Assembly (NCBI GenBank): GCA_963989385.1
Contig: OZ022500.1
Location: 21,776,460 to 21,840,459, forward strand
Source: Ctena decussata
Taxonomy: Eukaryota > Mollusca > Bivalvia > Lucinida > Lucinidae
Direction: 5' to 3'
Length of the DNA stretch: 64,000 nt
How positions within the stretch are numbered: position 1 is the first letter of the stretch; the number at the start of each line of letters is the position of its first letter. Under the pieces are notes generated by a model. It had not been told where the DNA came from. It made no database searches and saw only the letters and a program-made list of their open reading frames with translations. The position numbers and the translations under genes were made by a program. Below, piece by piece: positions 11,426 to 23,201 of the stretch.

Positions 11426-13078
11426 TCAGTTTACAAGCCATTTTAAACACCTGTTATGAAATGTATCAATAGTCTGGGCATTTTTTATTTCTGTTGGTAG
11501 ACTATTCCATACCAGACAACCAGAGTATCTCAAACTCTGTTTGAAGTATTCTGTTCTAGGCTTGGGTGGGATAAAACAGCCAGCAGAAGATGATCTAAGA
11601 TGTATACTGGTATTTGTATCATTCCGTAGAGTGAAATTTTCAGAGATATACCCTGGAGCTGTGTTATTATAGACTTTAAACATAAATTTAGCTTTTCTTA
11701 GATAAAGCCTATCATATATAGACATAACCTTCAAAGATTTCATTGCCTCTCTGGAATCATCTACATTGTAATCAAGGATTATCCTACATGCACGTTTTTG
11801 TAATTTTAATATCTTGAGTTTATTGGACTCAGACGAACTTCCCCATACAATATTGCAAAAGTCAATATGCGGTTGTATGTATGACTTGTAAAATTGAACT
11901 CTATGAGCTTGCGACAAGAATTTTTTAATTTTTGATAGAAGCCAAATATTAGAGGCAATTTTTTTGGTTACATGTTTGATGTGATCAGACCAAGTCAAAT
12001 TATTGTCAACAAACACACCTAAAATTTTATCATTTGAAATCATATTAAGAGATTCATCATTGAATTTAAGATCAAGATTATCAGTATTGAGCCTTTGTCG
12101 CTTCTGTTTTGTTGTTACAAGCATAACTTTTGTTTTTGATGAATTCAGAATCATACCATTACTTTTACACCAGATGTGTAGATTGTTCAAAGCAGACCGA
12201 AGATTATTCTCTATTTGTTCGATGGAATCCTGAACATCATACAAAGTTGTGTCATCGGCGTAAAGATCAGTAAACACATTGCCAGTATATAAAGGCAGAT
12301 CATTGATAAAAAGCAGAAATAAAAGTGGTCCTAAAATAGATCCTTGTGGGATACCATATGAAATATGTTTAAAATCTGACATACTGTTATGAACTGACAC
12401 CATCTGCTTTCTGTTAGTAAGGTAAGTATTAAACCACATTAAAGCTTCATCTTTTATGCCATATATTTCCAGTTTATTCATAAGAATTTGGTGATCCACG
12501 AGGTCAAAAGCTTTCTTAAAATCAACTAACACAATGCCAGCCATTTTACCATTATCTATAGCATTCAACCATATATCTACCATATTTACAAGGGCTGTTT
12601 CACATGAATGTTGTGTTCGGAAACCTGACTGAGTTTTATGTAGTAAATTATTTCTATGTAAAAAGTCCATGAGACTCTCATGAATAAGCTTTTCCAGTAC
12701 TTTAGACAAGACAGGCAAAATTGAAATGGGACGATAATTATTTACTTCCTCTTGAGGGCCATTTTTATAAAGGGGGGTAACCTTAGCTTCTTTCCATTTG
12801 CTTGGAAAAACAGAGTTTGTGATACTATGGTTGTAAATAAACGTGATTTCGTCAACTATACATGGGGCAGCAAGTTTCAGAAGACGTGGCCCAATCATGT
12901 CAGTGCCTGTTGCTTTATTGATGTCAATGTTGGAGAGAAATTTTGAAACTGTTTCTTTTTGAATTGGTGGAATTACATATTTTGTATCTCCAGAAAGATT
13001 TGCCTGACAGAATTCCTTTAATTTATCATGGTTTGTGTTTGTTACAGGTTCCTTTAACTTTGATGCAATGTTTACAAA
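11426..13078 (-). CDS. LINE ORF2, reverse transcriptase part
   Basis: About 550 codons encoding the reverse transcriptase of the LINE, which copies element RNA at a nicked target. Visible blocks in order: NNYRPISILP, SGFRTQHSCETAL, VDFKKAFDLVDH (first catalytic Asp), GIPQGSILGPLLF, the catalytic YADD box, then the thumb and C-terminal region ending KWLVN. No stop or frameshift is seen, so the domain looks recently active. The first native residue is the Phe encoded at 13076-13078; codons to its right belong to the insertion. The upstream half of the same protein continues at 16423. The insertion is not a multiple of three, so this copy cannot make intact ORF2 protein. Confidence 0.92.
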   Translation of the reverse strand, partial: FVNIASKLKEPVTNTNHDKLKEFCQANLSGDTKYVIPPIQKETVSKFLSNIDINKATGTDMIGPRLLKLAAPCIVDEITFIYNHSITNSVFPSKWKEAKVTPLYKNGPQEEVNNYRPISILPVLSKVLEKLIHESLMDFLHRNNLLHKTQSGFRTQHSCETALVNMVDIWLNAIDNGKMAGIVLVDFKKAFDLVDHQILMNKLEIYGIKDEALMWFNTYLTNRKQMVSVHNSMSDFKHISYGIPQGSILGPLLFLLFINDLPLYTGNVFTDLYADDTTLYDVQDSIEQIENNLRSALNNLHIWCKSNGMILNSSKTKVMLVTTKQKRQRLNTDNLDLKFNDESLNMISNDKILGVFVDNNLTWSDHIKHVTKKIASNIWLLSKIKKFLSQAHRVQFYKSYIQPHIDFCNIVWGSSSESNKLKILKLQKRACRIILDYNVDDSREAMKSLKVMSIYDRLYLRKAKFMFKVYNNTAPGYISENFTLRNDTNTSIHLRSSSAGCFIPPKPRTEYFKQSLRYSGCLVWNSLPTEIKNAQTIDTFHNRCLKWLVN

Positions 13079-16000
13079 CAAGAGGCCCACGGGCCACAAA
13101 GCTCACCAGATCTCTAGCTCCAAATTGCTGCCACATTAATATAGGCTCAAAATTGCTGTCACATTTGTACAGGCTAATACAAAATATACAACTACAAAGT
13201 CTAAGTCTGACAGTCTGTTGTGTTGATAACAAAATATATAACTATTTTCCACATTTTGATTGCCCTGGCAACAAAAAAGGATAACTTTCTAAGAATTTTT
13301 TGTGATTTTTTTCCTTTTGGTTGCCATGATCAAAATGAGCAGTGTGCAGAAAAAGTATATGGCTAATTGAAGACCACTTGAGGAACATTTCTGAAAATCA
13401 TGTAAGTTCGGAATACCTGCAATGACTTAGCAATGAATCCCATTTATTGTCTTTTTCCATTATAAGTTGCCATACCAACCATGTCCTTTGAACAGTGACA
13501 ATGGAAAACATGAAATCTGTAAAGGCTAATATGATCTGTATGTCTATGAAGTCTCTGCCTCATAGAGCATATGGTTTCCAACACGATAATTTAAGGGGTT
13601 TTTTTTTCTTCTATTTTTTCATTTTGGTAACCAATAAAAAGAGCAGTGGGCCAAAAAAGATATAGCTTATAAGACTTCTCAAGGAACATTTCTAAGTTTT
13701 GTCAAAATATCTGCAATGGCTTGGCAGTAAATGCCATTTTTTGATTTTCCCCATTATAAGTCAATGAAACTAGCAACCAAACTAAGAAGCCGATTTTCAT
13801 AAAGAACATAAACTTTCATTCCCCTAGCCCAAGGATGCTACAGATAAAATCTGGGCCCAATTGGCCCATTGGCTTCAAAGCAGGTAATTTTTTTTTTAAG
13901 TATTTTTTTCTGTTTTTGCATTTTGGTTTCCATGGCAACCAATATATAGCCCAGTGGGCTAAAAAACATATACCTGATAAAAGTCTTCTCAAGGAACATT
14001 TCTATTAAAGTTTTATCGAATTATATTTAATGACTTTGCAGTAAATGCCAGTTTACAATTTTCCCGATTGTAAGTCTATGGGAACTCTAAGTTGCCATAG
14101 CAACCACACTAAAAAGCAGATTTTCATAAAAACACAAACTTTCAATCCCCAAGCCCAAAGATGCTACAGATAAAATCTTGGCCCAATCTGTTTCAGAGAA
14201 AATAATTTTTTAAGTATCTATTTTGTTCTTTTTTTGCATTTTGGTTTCCATGGCAACCAATAAAAAGGGCAGTGGGCCTAAAAACATATGGCTGATGGAA
14301 GACTTCTAAAGGAACATTTCTATTAAAGTTTTGTCAAAATATCTGCAATGGCTTGGCAGTAAATGCCATTTTTCGATTTTCCCCATTATAAGCCTATGGG
14401 AACTCTAAGTTGCCATAGCAACCAAACTTATGAGCCGATTTTCATAAACAAGAGGGCCATGAGGCCCTGAATCGCTCACCTGAACAATTGGCAAGGTGGC
14501 ATTTACTTATCATGTCTGAAATTGTCAAATTATGAGTTTTGGGTCAAGAGTCAAAGAATGACCATGACCACTTGTACTCATAAGTCTTCATGTACTCATT
14601 AAGACAACCATATATACCATTTTTAGGGCCAAAATCTTCAAAAGTTTCTATGAAATCTTATGTTCTAGCATTTTTCCATATTTGTCCATGCCACAAAAAA
14701 GGTCAAGGTAAACCCAAGGTCATCATTTGAACAGTCTTGGTGGTACTCTAGTACTCCATGCTATTTACCAAGTTTCAAGGCCATAGGTGTATTGGTTCTG
14801 GAGTAGAAAGATATTAAAGATTTATACCATAAGTGGTAATGGCGGCCAAGTTGGTCCTCTGACCTGGACCGTTTGAACAAATTTTCATTCAATTAACCCC
14901 TGGAGGCTCTATATGAAATGTGTTCACATGTGGCCTTTGGCTTTTGAGGAAATGGTTGAAAATGTCAAAATATGAGCGATCTGGATCAAAGGTATAAAAT
15001 GACCTTGACCTCTTGTACTCATAATTCTTCATGAACTCATTAAGACAACTGTATATACCAATTTTTTAGGCCAAAATCTTCAAAACTTTCCATGAAATCT
15101 TATGTTCTACCATTTTCCCATATTTGACCTTGCCGTAAAAGGTCAAGGTCAACACAAGGTCATAATTTCAACAATCTTGAAAGTACTCAAGTACCCAATG
15201 CTACATACAAAGTCTCAAGGCCATCGGTCAATTGGTTCTGGAGAAAAGATTTTTAAAGGTGTTTACCATATATGGGCGTGGCGGCCATGTTGGTCATAAG
15301 TCCAGGACCGTTAGAAAATTTTTTCATTCCCTCAACCCCTCGAGGCTCTGTATGAAATTTGGTTTCAATTGGCCCAGTGGTTTTAGAGCAGATAGTTTGA
15401 AATTGTCAAAATTTGAGATTTCTTAGTCAAAGGTCAAAATATGACCTTGTCCTCTTGTACTCACAAATCTTCATGTGCTCATTAAGATGATTGTATTTAC
15501 CAATTTTCAGGCCAAAATCTTCAAAACTTACCATGAAATCTCATGTTCTAGCATTTTCCGATATTTGACCTTGCCGTAAAAAAGGTCAAGGTCAACCCAG
15601 AGTCATAATTTGAACAATCTTGATAGTACTTGAGTACCCAATGCTACATACCAACTTTCAAGGCAATCGGTCTACTGGTTCTGGAGAAGAAGATTTTTAA
15701 AGGTTTTTACCATATATGGGCGTGGTGGCCATGTTGGTCATGTGACCTTGATTGTATGAACAAATTTTCATTCCCTCAACCCCTGGAGGATCTATATGAA
15801 ATTTGGTTACAATTGGCCTAGTTGTTTTTGAGGAGATTGTTTGATATTGTCAAAATATGAGAGTTCTGGGTCAAAGGTCAAAGAATGACCTTGACCTCTT
15901 GTACTCATAAATCTTCATGTAGTCATTAAGATGACTGTATCTATCAATTTTTAGGCCAAAATCTTCAACAGTTTCCAAGACATCTTATGTTGCAGCATTT

Positions 16001-16422
16001 TGCCATATAAAAGCATAAGGAAGCAAATTTGACCTTACTGTAAAAAAGGTCAAGGTCAACCCAAGGTCATAATTTGAACAATCTTGGTAGTACTCGTGTA
16101 CCCGATGCTACATACCAAGTTTCAAGGCCATCGACCTATCGGTTCTGGAGAAGAAGATTTTTTCAGGTTTTTACCATATATGGGCATGGCGGCCATGTTG
16201 GTCATGTGACCAGGACCGTTTGAACAACTTTTCGTTCCTAAGGTCTCAGGAGGCTCTATATGAAATTTGGTTACAATCGGCCCAGCAGTTTCAGAGGAGA
16301 AGTCGTTTGAAAGTGTGGACGGACGGACGGACGGACGGACGGACGGACGGACGACGGACGACGGACAACGGAGCCTTACCATCCTATAAGCTCCCCCGGA
16401 GCCGCTGGCTCAGGTGAGCTAA
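13079..16422 (+). mobile_element. Tandem-core element D inserted in LINE ORF2
   Basis: It begins CAAGAGGCCCACGGGCC with CTCACCAG and ends CTCAGGTGAGCTAA. The flanks rejoin as a run of six A, restoring an in-frame Phe-Phe in ORF2, so the insertion made no net target duplication (or at most AA). The left part (13079-14448) resembles 49424-51385, with GCCATAGCAACCAAACT and related words; the right part starts again at 14449. Two starts and one end make it chimeric. Confidence 0.75.
14449..16422 (+). mobile_element. Tandem-core element, 445 bp period, copy 1
   Basis: It starts CAAGAGGGCCATGAGGCCC and CGCTCACCTGA. Monomers of ~445 bp carry GACCTTGACCTCTTGTACTC and CATATATGGGC. A (GGAC)n-type tract lies at 16317-16360, and the end is CTCAGGTGAGCTAA. 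It matches 31830-33767 throughout, including the 3' microsatellite. Confidence 0.75.
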
Positions 16423-18324
16423 AAAGTCATTAAATTCATTTGCTATTCCCACAGGATCTTCTATAAGAGTGTCATCAACTTTTACTGACCCTATCGCAGA
16501 ACGTTGATGTGGGCTTTTACCTGCCCCTACTTCCTGAAATATTTTATAAATACTACCTGGGTTAAATTTATTGTTTTCAATGAATGTTTGATATTGAACT
16601 TTTTTGGCATTCTGAATGAGTTTGGTAACTTTATTTCTCCAGACCTTGTATTCATCATAATTTCCTATAGATTTGTGCCTATCTCTGCATTTTATTGCAT
16701 CAAGTATTTCTGGTGACATCCACCGAGGCTGATTTTTATGTTTAACCCTATGTTTTATTATTGGGACATGTTTGTCCACTACCTGTAAAAACAGATCTAA
16801 CCAGGCTTCCATTATGTCATCTGTATCATCAAACAGCTGTATTGTATCCCATGGAACAGACTGAAGATCTTCGGTAAATTTTGCATCATCAAAATTTTTA
16901 AAACTTCTGTATGATATAGTGTAGTGATTTGTCTTTTGGGGCTGGACATGCATTTTTCGTGTGAAAAATATGGGGAAGTGATCACTAAGGCCTATCTTGG
17001 GTACATCCAAAGAATTCACATTTTCAGGACAATTAGAATAAATATGGTCTATCAAAGTTCTGGAATCATATGTTACTCTTGTTGCTTCAGAAACTAACTG
17101 TGTTAAACCGAAAGGGTCCATATAATCTGTCCATGCATTTTTTATTTGATTATTTAAAAGATCCCTGTTGATGTCACCCATTAGGTATATTTCCTTATCT
17201 TCTCCTAATACATTTTCTATGCATTCTTCAAAAATTGTATTCCATTGAATAGTTGAATTTGGAGGCCTGTAAATATTACCTACTAGAAATGATTTACTTT
17301 TAACTGGTTTAATTTCAATCCAAACACATTCAAGGTTTTCATATTCAAGATCAGTTCTTCTGCTGGCACAGATTCCATCCTTAACATAAACCAAAATACC
17401 ACCCCCAGAGTTTGTTTCTCTGTCCTTCCTATAGGGTTTTTGGAAGCCATTAATTTCAAAGGCTGAGTCTGGGTGTATGGCATTTAATTTACTCTCACTT
17501 AAACCTAGGACATGAATTTGATTTTTATCAGACTCTAATAAAAGCCGCACTTGGTCAATTTTATTGCTTACACCTTGTATGTTGATGTGCCCCATTCTGA
17601 AACCTTTACATTTTAAACCTAGGTCAAGTAGGTAATTTGACCTGAATTGATTAGATGTATTACCTTCTGACAGTTCATGCATTGTAATAGATGTGTTAAC
17701 AGACTCCTGTGTAGAATGCACAGAGGAGCTAGTGTGGTCACTACCTGGAGTACCTGCAGATAACAAAGTGTCAGAATGAGAGCCCTCTTGCTCAGCAGGA
17801 GTCTGATTACCTATAGAAATATTTGCACCTGAAAACAAAGAATAACTTACACTACTAGTACCATTACTTAAATTGGAAGTAGATAAAGTTGTGTTACCTA
17901 TATCCACAGTGTGGTACCTCATGGAAGAATTAGCAAGACCATTTACAATAGCATCATGTGACAAATACAATTCCTGTTCAGAACATTCATTTTCACTAAA
18001 ATTTATGCTAGGATGCAGTGCTGTATCATAATGAGGCCCAGCACAATCTGATGTCTTGGGTGTTAGTAGAAAGTCACAAGAAACATTGTCCTCATTAGTC
18101 TGCTTCTTATTAACTGAGTTTGTACAATTACTTTCAACTTTACTGTCAATTAGAAGAGTATTGCACTCTTCTCCAGTAGTTTCAATAAGGCTGTTTGAAC
18201 AGCTTTGTCTACATAAACAGTTACAAACTGATACATTACACTCAGAACATATGCTGGACAGAGAAGAAAATTTATTCCTGAATGTTATTTCTTGATGATG
18301 ACAATTGGCAACATTGCCGAGTCC
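16423..18324 (-). CDS. LINE ORF2, N-terminal and endonuclease part
   Basis: Encodes an apurinic/apyrimidinic-type endonuclease (exonuclease-endonuclease-phosphatase fold) that nicks target DNA for target-primed reverse transcription. Motifs in order: GHINIQGV, LSESKLN (metal-binding Glu), VGNIYRPPNS, MGDINRDLL and GLSDHFPIF (catalytic SDH). The frame is open from the codon after the ORF1 stop at 18325-18327. It contains no AUG until 17922, and that ~134-codon stretch includes a cysteine-rich part. The domain is followed by the ANEFNDF segment, where the insertion at 16422 cuts it. Being in frame with ORF1 across one UAG, it may be made by stop readthrough. Confidence 0.88.
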
Positions 18325-19572
18325 CTATAGATTCTCACATCTGTATGGTTTGTGACCATAGTAGCCACAAAGGTTACACTGTAGCTGTTGAGCATGCTTG
18401 CAATCCCATGTTCCATGATTCGTTTCCCCGCACTTGCTGCAACTCAGTCTCTTTCTGTTGACATGGTTTCTGCGGTGTCTCATACGAACACTGGTGTGTT
18501 GTGAACGTCTGTGTTCTTTATGTCTACCAAACACACAGTTTGCAAAGTCTTGAACTATTTCAAGCTTGAGGTGGATGGTTCCCAACAGCCTTTTAACTCC
18601 TGATTCTGACAAATGAATGCAGTCTCTTGAGAAGTACCTGTCAATTATTTCCCCATACTTGTTGTGAAATGCATGATGAGCATCTATTAGCTGCAAGTTA
18701 TGGTGGTCTGCCAGTCTGTGTATCACATCATTTATTTCTGTGATATCAGTGTCCCCTCGTGGACAAGAATTTATCATATACACTTTACAGTCACTGCTTT
18801 GTTTGATTTTAGATAGTAACTGCTCATATTTTTCTTCAAAGTACTCAATCTCAGTTCGGTTTGAAGCGTTGTTTCCACCGACACACAGTATCACATGTGA
18901 AAACTGAGTAAAGTCATAAATCTCTATTTCATCAAGTAGAGAGTCAATTGTTGCTCCAGGTATACCATGTTTGTAAATGTTTGTCTTAAGTCCCTTTTGA
19001 TTTATCCCTGAAACTATTGAATCACCAATTAGTAGGATCTTTTTTAATGCAGATTGTGTCTGTAATGACTGTCGAGGTTTTGGTACAGGATGAGGTTTTG
19101 TAGCAAGCTGCGAGCTTGATCCTGGAGAAGGGTTGGCTCCACTTAATCTTGAACGTCTATTGGGTCTTGGCGTGGATGTCAGTCTCATTGTCGTAGATTT
19201 ATCTCTTCCTGCAGCTTTAGTGTGGTGTATGTCTGACCCATTTGTATTTGTCACTGTGGCAGGAGAGCTATGATTAAGTGAATCACTATTATTATTGTCA
19301 TGATTTGATTTGTCCTCATTCTGTACTATCTGTGTAACAGACGTTGACTCTGGGGTCAGAATGCTTTCTCTTGTGTGACTGAAGTGTGTCTCATCAACGG
19401 TCTGGTACAAAGACTTAGAGGCCTGATTTACCAGTCTGTTGACTTCTGTTGTCAGTTTTGACACTTGTCCCTGTAATGTGTGGACCATGTCCATCAACAT
19501 GGAAATATTTTTCATTACAGCAGAGTTTGATGGCATTGCTGCTTCCAACTGTTTGAGTGTCTGAGGTTGCAC
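18325..19572 (-). CDS. LINE ORF1, SGNH esterase plus CCHC knuckles
   Basis: A 415-codon open frame. Residues ~15-50 look like a coiled coil, followed by a Ser/Thr/Asn-rich linker. An SGNH-hydrolase domain follows with GDS (residues 183-185), GGNN (232-235) and the DxxH pair Asp317/His320, so the catalytic set is complete. Two CX2CX4HX4C zinc knuckles occupy ~378-391 and ~399-412. ORF1 proteins with an esterase domain are known in CR1-group LINEs and are thought to bind element RNA. The first codon is GTG and the frame is open to the insertion junction, so translation here would start at an internal Met (residue 13) or the true start is lost. The stop is TAG in context CTA TAG GGA. Confidence 0.88.
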   Translation of the reverse strand: MQPQTLKQLEAAMPSNSAVMKNISMLMDMVHTLQGQVSKLTTEVNRLVNQASKSLYQTVDETHFSHTRESILTPESTSVTQIVQNEDKSNHDNNNSDSLNHSSPATVTNTNGSDIHHTKAAGRDKSTTMRLTSTPRPNRRSRLSGANPSPGSSSQLATKPHPVPKPRQSLQTQSALKKILLIGDSIVSGINQKGLKTNIYKHGIPGATIDSLLDEIEIYDFTQFSHVILCVGGNNASNRTEIEYFEEKYEQLLSKIKQSSDCKVYMINSCPRGDTDITEINDVIHRLADHHNLQLIDAHHAFHNKYGEIIDRYFSRDCIHLSESGVKRLLGTIHLKLEIVQDFANCVFGRHKEHRRSQHTSVRMRHRRNHVNRKRLSCSKCGETNHGTWDCKHAQQLQCNLCGYYGHKPYRCENL

Positions 19573-20123
19573 AGTTTCAGCCTCATTTTCTGAGACTGTG
19601 GTGTCATTTGAACAGGTGGTATTTGTAAGTTATGTCCAGGGATGGGGATGGTGCTGAATAAAATTTTGAACTAATATCTATCATCATACCAAATATAATT
19701 CAAAACAATCAAAAGGTTTAGGAACTATGAGAACTTTAAGGTAAAACTTAACATTTTGCTAACCCCGCCACCGCTAATGCTAAAGCCCCTGTCACACTGT
19801 TCCGACATTTTCAGCGACTTGCGGCGAGATATGTCTTAAGCCTCACCAGAAATAGTCATTATTTGCCAGTTGCTGTCTGATGGTGAGGATACACGACAAT
19901 GTGCTAGAAGGCTTACGACACCTGCACGGGCGAGTTGCTATCAAGATCTGTACAAGTTAAGACATGCCCACTCTGGTCTGAGTTGTGGCGAGAATTTGAA
20001 ACGGTTTAAAATTCTCGTAGACACTTCCCGACAATAGCCGACATACACAGACATGAGTACAACTTATTACAACATACACCGACACTTTTTCGACATTCAC
20101 ACGACATTCAGCGAGATGTAAAA

Positions 20124-20285
20124 CAAGACCTGTCACCGGGACAGGATTGCTCGCCTGACAGCGCCTTGCCCATCACCTAAAAAACTTTAATGTAAAACTT
20201 TAACATTTTACTAACGCCGTTGCCACCAACCCCAACGCCGGGGGTAGTACAATAGCTCTTCCTGAATTTCGTTCAGGCGAGCTAA
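20124..20285 (+). mobile_element. Minimal GGCGAGC-type element
   Basis: A 162 bp unit starting CAAGACCTGTCACCGGGACAG with GCTCGCCTGACAG and ending TTCAGGCGAGCTAA. It has the start hairpin and end signature of the tandem-core class but no tandem core. The duplicate copy is 22196-22357. Confidence 0.55.
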
Positions 20286-20303
20286 AAAGTGGGCGGAGCT
20301 TAA

Positions 20304-20840
20304 AGGTAGGTTCCTGTACTTTGGAATGTATCATAATTTTGATGATCTTTCACCCAAGTTGTTGGAAAGCACTTATAAAAAGGAAATGAATTAAAGTTTC
20401 ACTACAAAGTGTAAATCGAAAAAATATTAGAAAAGTTGCTTTGCAAGGGATTTTCAATTCTGCTTCGCATACCAGTTAGCGCTTAAAAATCGCTCCAAAA
20501 ATAGATAACGCTGCTGACGTCATGCTGCATTGCAATTTGGGATAGTTTAACCCATCCGCCATGCCAGGACCTCTAGAAGAGCTCATGGCAAGAGAAAATT
20601 GACCTTTGGAGAATGGCATCAGAAATTGCGCACTTATTGACATAATAAACATAGTTATTTTTAGAACTGGAATTCCAACGAATGAAAATAAACCAAAAGG
20701 GAAAACGACTATTTTCTTCAACATCTGACGATTTTCTCAGTAGCAACAAATTCAGAAAAGCAAGAAAATTCAATACTAATCAGAAAAAGACGAAATTATT
20801 TTGTGAACATAATTGTTATCGCTAGTCCAGGAACCTACCT
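20304..20840. mobile_element. TTAA MITE, 13 bp perfect TIRs, copy 1
   Basis: 537 bp with ends AGGTAGGTTCCTG and CAGGAACCTACCT, each bordered by TTAA (20300-20303 and 20841-20844). This is a piggyBac-like structure without a transposase. Short open frames inside are shadows. Confidence 0.8.
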
Positions 20841-22375
20841 TTAATGTCGTAGAACAAACTCACCACAGTGTGACGGGTTTTAACGTCGACGCCGGGGGTA
20901 GTACAATAGCTCTTCCTGAACCTCATTCAGGCGAGCTAAAAAGGCAAATGCCCTATATAATACTTACCCTATTAATCCTACTAAGCGTTTTAGGGGCATT
21001 GCATTTTATGAAAGTAGCAGTGCATTTTATGAAAAGGGGCATTGTTTAGAGCCTGATAAAATGACGAATCAGCCACTTACTAAAATTCTTACAATTAAAC
21101 AGTACTGAGTCACTTTTAACCATATAAGAAGAACATACCGTATTAACCCTATAAAACGCTCCAGTGGCATTGCATTTTGCAAAAGGGGGCATTATTTAGA
21201 ACCTAGTGTGTAGTAAATCAGCTAGTGCCAGAATACCTATGATAAGCAATATAAAGGTCATGGGTATACTTTCAGAGAAAAACTCTGGAGCAGTATCTGT
21301 CATCAGTGGGTATAGCTTTCCACCTAGGCAGTGTGGAACTATAAGCCATCAGCCCTGTGTCCTTGACCTAAAGGCCAATGAAGGAGTTGGGATTGGTACT
21401 GGGTAAAACTCTGGACCAGCATCTAACGGAATTCAAAGTATCAACTGAATCCATCCACACATTAAGATAACACAGTGTCTTTAGGGAATTTTAACCAAAA
21501 ATTTCAACAAAACATTTATAAGTCAACGACCTTGACCTCAGTCATCAATGGGGTTGGGGTGGTTCTACATCAACATTTAGACCATTACCTAACATCTGTG
21601 GAAGTATAAAGGAAACCTATCAAAGGGTTAAGGAGACTTAACCAAGAACATCTCAAATATTTCAATTTAAAATTTCTGAGTTTGTGACATTGACCTGTAA
21701 GTTATGTCCAGGGATGGGGATGGTGCTGAATAAAATTTTGAACTAATATCTAACATCATACCAAATATAATTCAAAACAATCAAAAGATTTAGGAACTAT
21801 GAGAACTTTAAGGTAAAACTTAACATTTTGCTAACCCCGCCACCGCTAATGCTAAAGCCCCTGTCACACTGTTCCGACATTTTCGGCGACTTGCGGCGAG
21901 ATGTGTCTTTAGCCTCACCAGAGATAGTCATTATTTGCCAGTTGCTGTCTGATGGTGAGGATACACGACAATGTGCAAGAAGGCTTACGACACCTGCACG
22001 GGTGAGTTGCTATCAAGATCTGTACGAGTTAAGACATGCCCACTCTGGTCTGAGTTGTGGCGAGAATTTGAAACGGTTTAAAATTCTCGTAGACACTTCC
22101 CGACAATAGCCGACATACACAGACATGAGTACAACTTATTACAACATACACCGACACTTTTTCGACATTCACACAACATTCAGCGAGATGTAAAACAAGA
22201 CCTGTCACCGGGACAGGATAGCTCGCCTGACAGCGCCTTGCCCATCACCTAAAAAACTTTAATGTAAAACTTTAACATTTTACTAACGCCGCTGCCACCA
22301 ACCCCAACGCCGGGGGTAGTACAATAGCTCTTCCTGAATTTCGTTCAGGCGAGCTAAAAAGTGGGCGGAGCTTAA

Positions 22376-22914
22376 AGGTAGGTTCCTGTACTTTGGAATG
22401 CATCATAATTTTGATGATCTTTCACCCAAGTTGTTGGAAAGCACTTATAAAAAGGAAATGAATAAGTTTCACTACAAAGTGTAAATCAAAAAAATATTAC
22501 AAAAGTTGTTTTGCAAGGGATTTCCTAACTCTGCTTCGCACACCAGTTAGCGCTATTCTTAGTTCGCTCCAAAAATAGATAACGCTGCTGACGTCATGCT
22601 GCATTGCATTTTGGGATAGTTTAACCCATCCGCCATGCCAGGACCTCTAGAAGAGCTCATGGCAAGAGAAAATTGACCTTTGGAGAATGGCATCAGAAAT
22701 TGCGCACTTATGGACATAATAAACATAGTTATTTTTAGAACTGGAATTCCAACGAATGAAAATAAACCAAAAGGGAAAACGACTATTTTCTTCAACATCT
22801 GACGATTTTCTCAGTAGCAACAAATTCAGAAAAGCAAGAAAATTCAATACTAATCAGAAAAAGACGAAATTATTTTGTGAACATAATTGTTATCGCTAGT
22901 CTAGGAACCTACCT
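22376..22914. mobile_element. TTAA MITE, copy 2 in duplication unit 2
   Basis: Duplicate of 20304-20840. The left end AGGTAGGTTCCTG is kept; the right end reads TAGGAACCTACCT, one base changed. It is flanked by TTAA at 22372-22375 and 22915-22918. Confidence 0.8.
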
Positions 22915-23201
22915 TTAATGTCGTAGAACAAACTCACCACAGTGTGACGGGTTTTAACGTCGACGCCGGGGGTAGTACAATAGCTCTTCCTGAACCTCAT
23001 TCAGGCGAGCTAAAAAGGCAAATGCCCTATATAATACTTACCCTATTAATCCTACTAAGCGATTTAGGGGCATTGCATTTTATGAAAGTAGCGGTGCATT
23101 TTATGAAAAGGGGCATTGTTTAGAGCCTGATAAAATGACGAATCAGCCACTTACTAAAATTCTTACAATTAAACAGTACTGAGTCACTTTTAACCATATA
23201 A

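Larger units (their letters stand above)
10609..19623 (-). mobile_element. CR1-group LINE, 5' truncated, ORF2 split
   Basis: A non-LTR retrotransposon in minus orientation, flanked by TGTAAGT at 10602-10608 and 19624-19630. Unit 2 of the tandem duplication carries the unoccupied site near 21700. The 3' end is a short TTAC repeat, as in CR1/L2-type LINEs. ORF1 (esterase plus zinc knuckles) is followed by ORF2 (endonuclease and reverse transcriptase). An open frame runs into the right junction with no AUG, so the copy probably lacks its 5' end. Removing the 3344 bp insertion 13079-16422 leaves about 5.7 kb. The clade is inferred from ORF1 layout and 3' repeats. Confidence 0.9.
19786..20877. mobile_element. 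Inverted-repeat element, CCYGTCACACTGT ends
   Basis: Left end CCCCTGTCACACTGT and right end ACAGTGTGACGGG are imperfect inverse copies. It sits inside element C and contains a small GGCGAGC-type element (20124-20285) and a TTAA MITE (20304-20840). The same arrangement recurs in unit 2 at about 21855-22952. Boundaries are approximate. Confidence 0.45.
10064..20939 (+). mobile_element. Tandem-core-type element C, host of many insertions
   Basis: The start CAAGTGCTGTCACCAGACAG plus AGCTCGCCTGAG and the end TTCAGGCGAGCTAA form the same start/end signature as the other elements of this class (GGCGAGC variant). Without later insertions it would be under 2 kb. It holds a 9.0 kb LINE (10609-19623) and an inner inverted-repeat element (19786-20877) which itself contains two smaller ones. 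The assignment of this distal end rather than 20285 is an inference. Confidence 0.5.
10186..21277. repeat. Tandem duplication unit 1 (split by LINE)
   Basis: The unit runs from AAAACTCTGGAGCAG to GTATACTTTCAGAG. Its two halves, 10186-10608 and 19624-21277, match unit 2 almost base for base. It lacks the SINE present in unit 2 and shows that empty site at 21115-21127. Confidence 0.85.

Noticed and set aside
18056..18295. 79-codon plus-strand protein
   Set aside because: Antisense shadow of the LINE ORF2 leader region, which is open on the minus strand.
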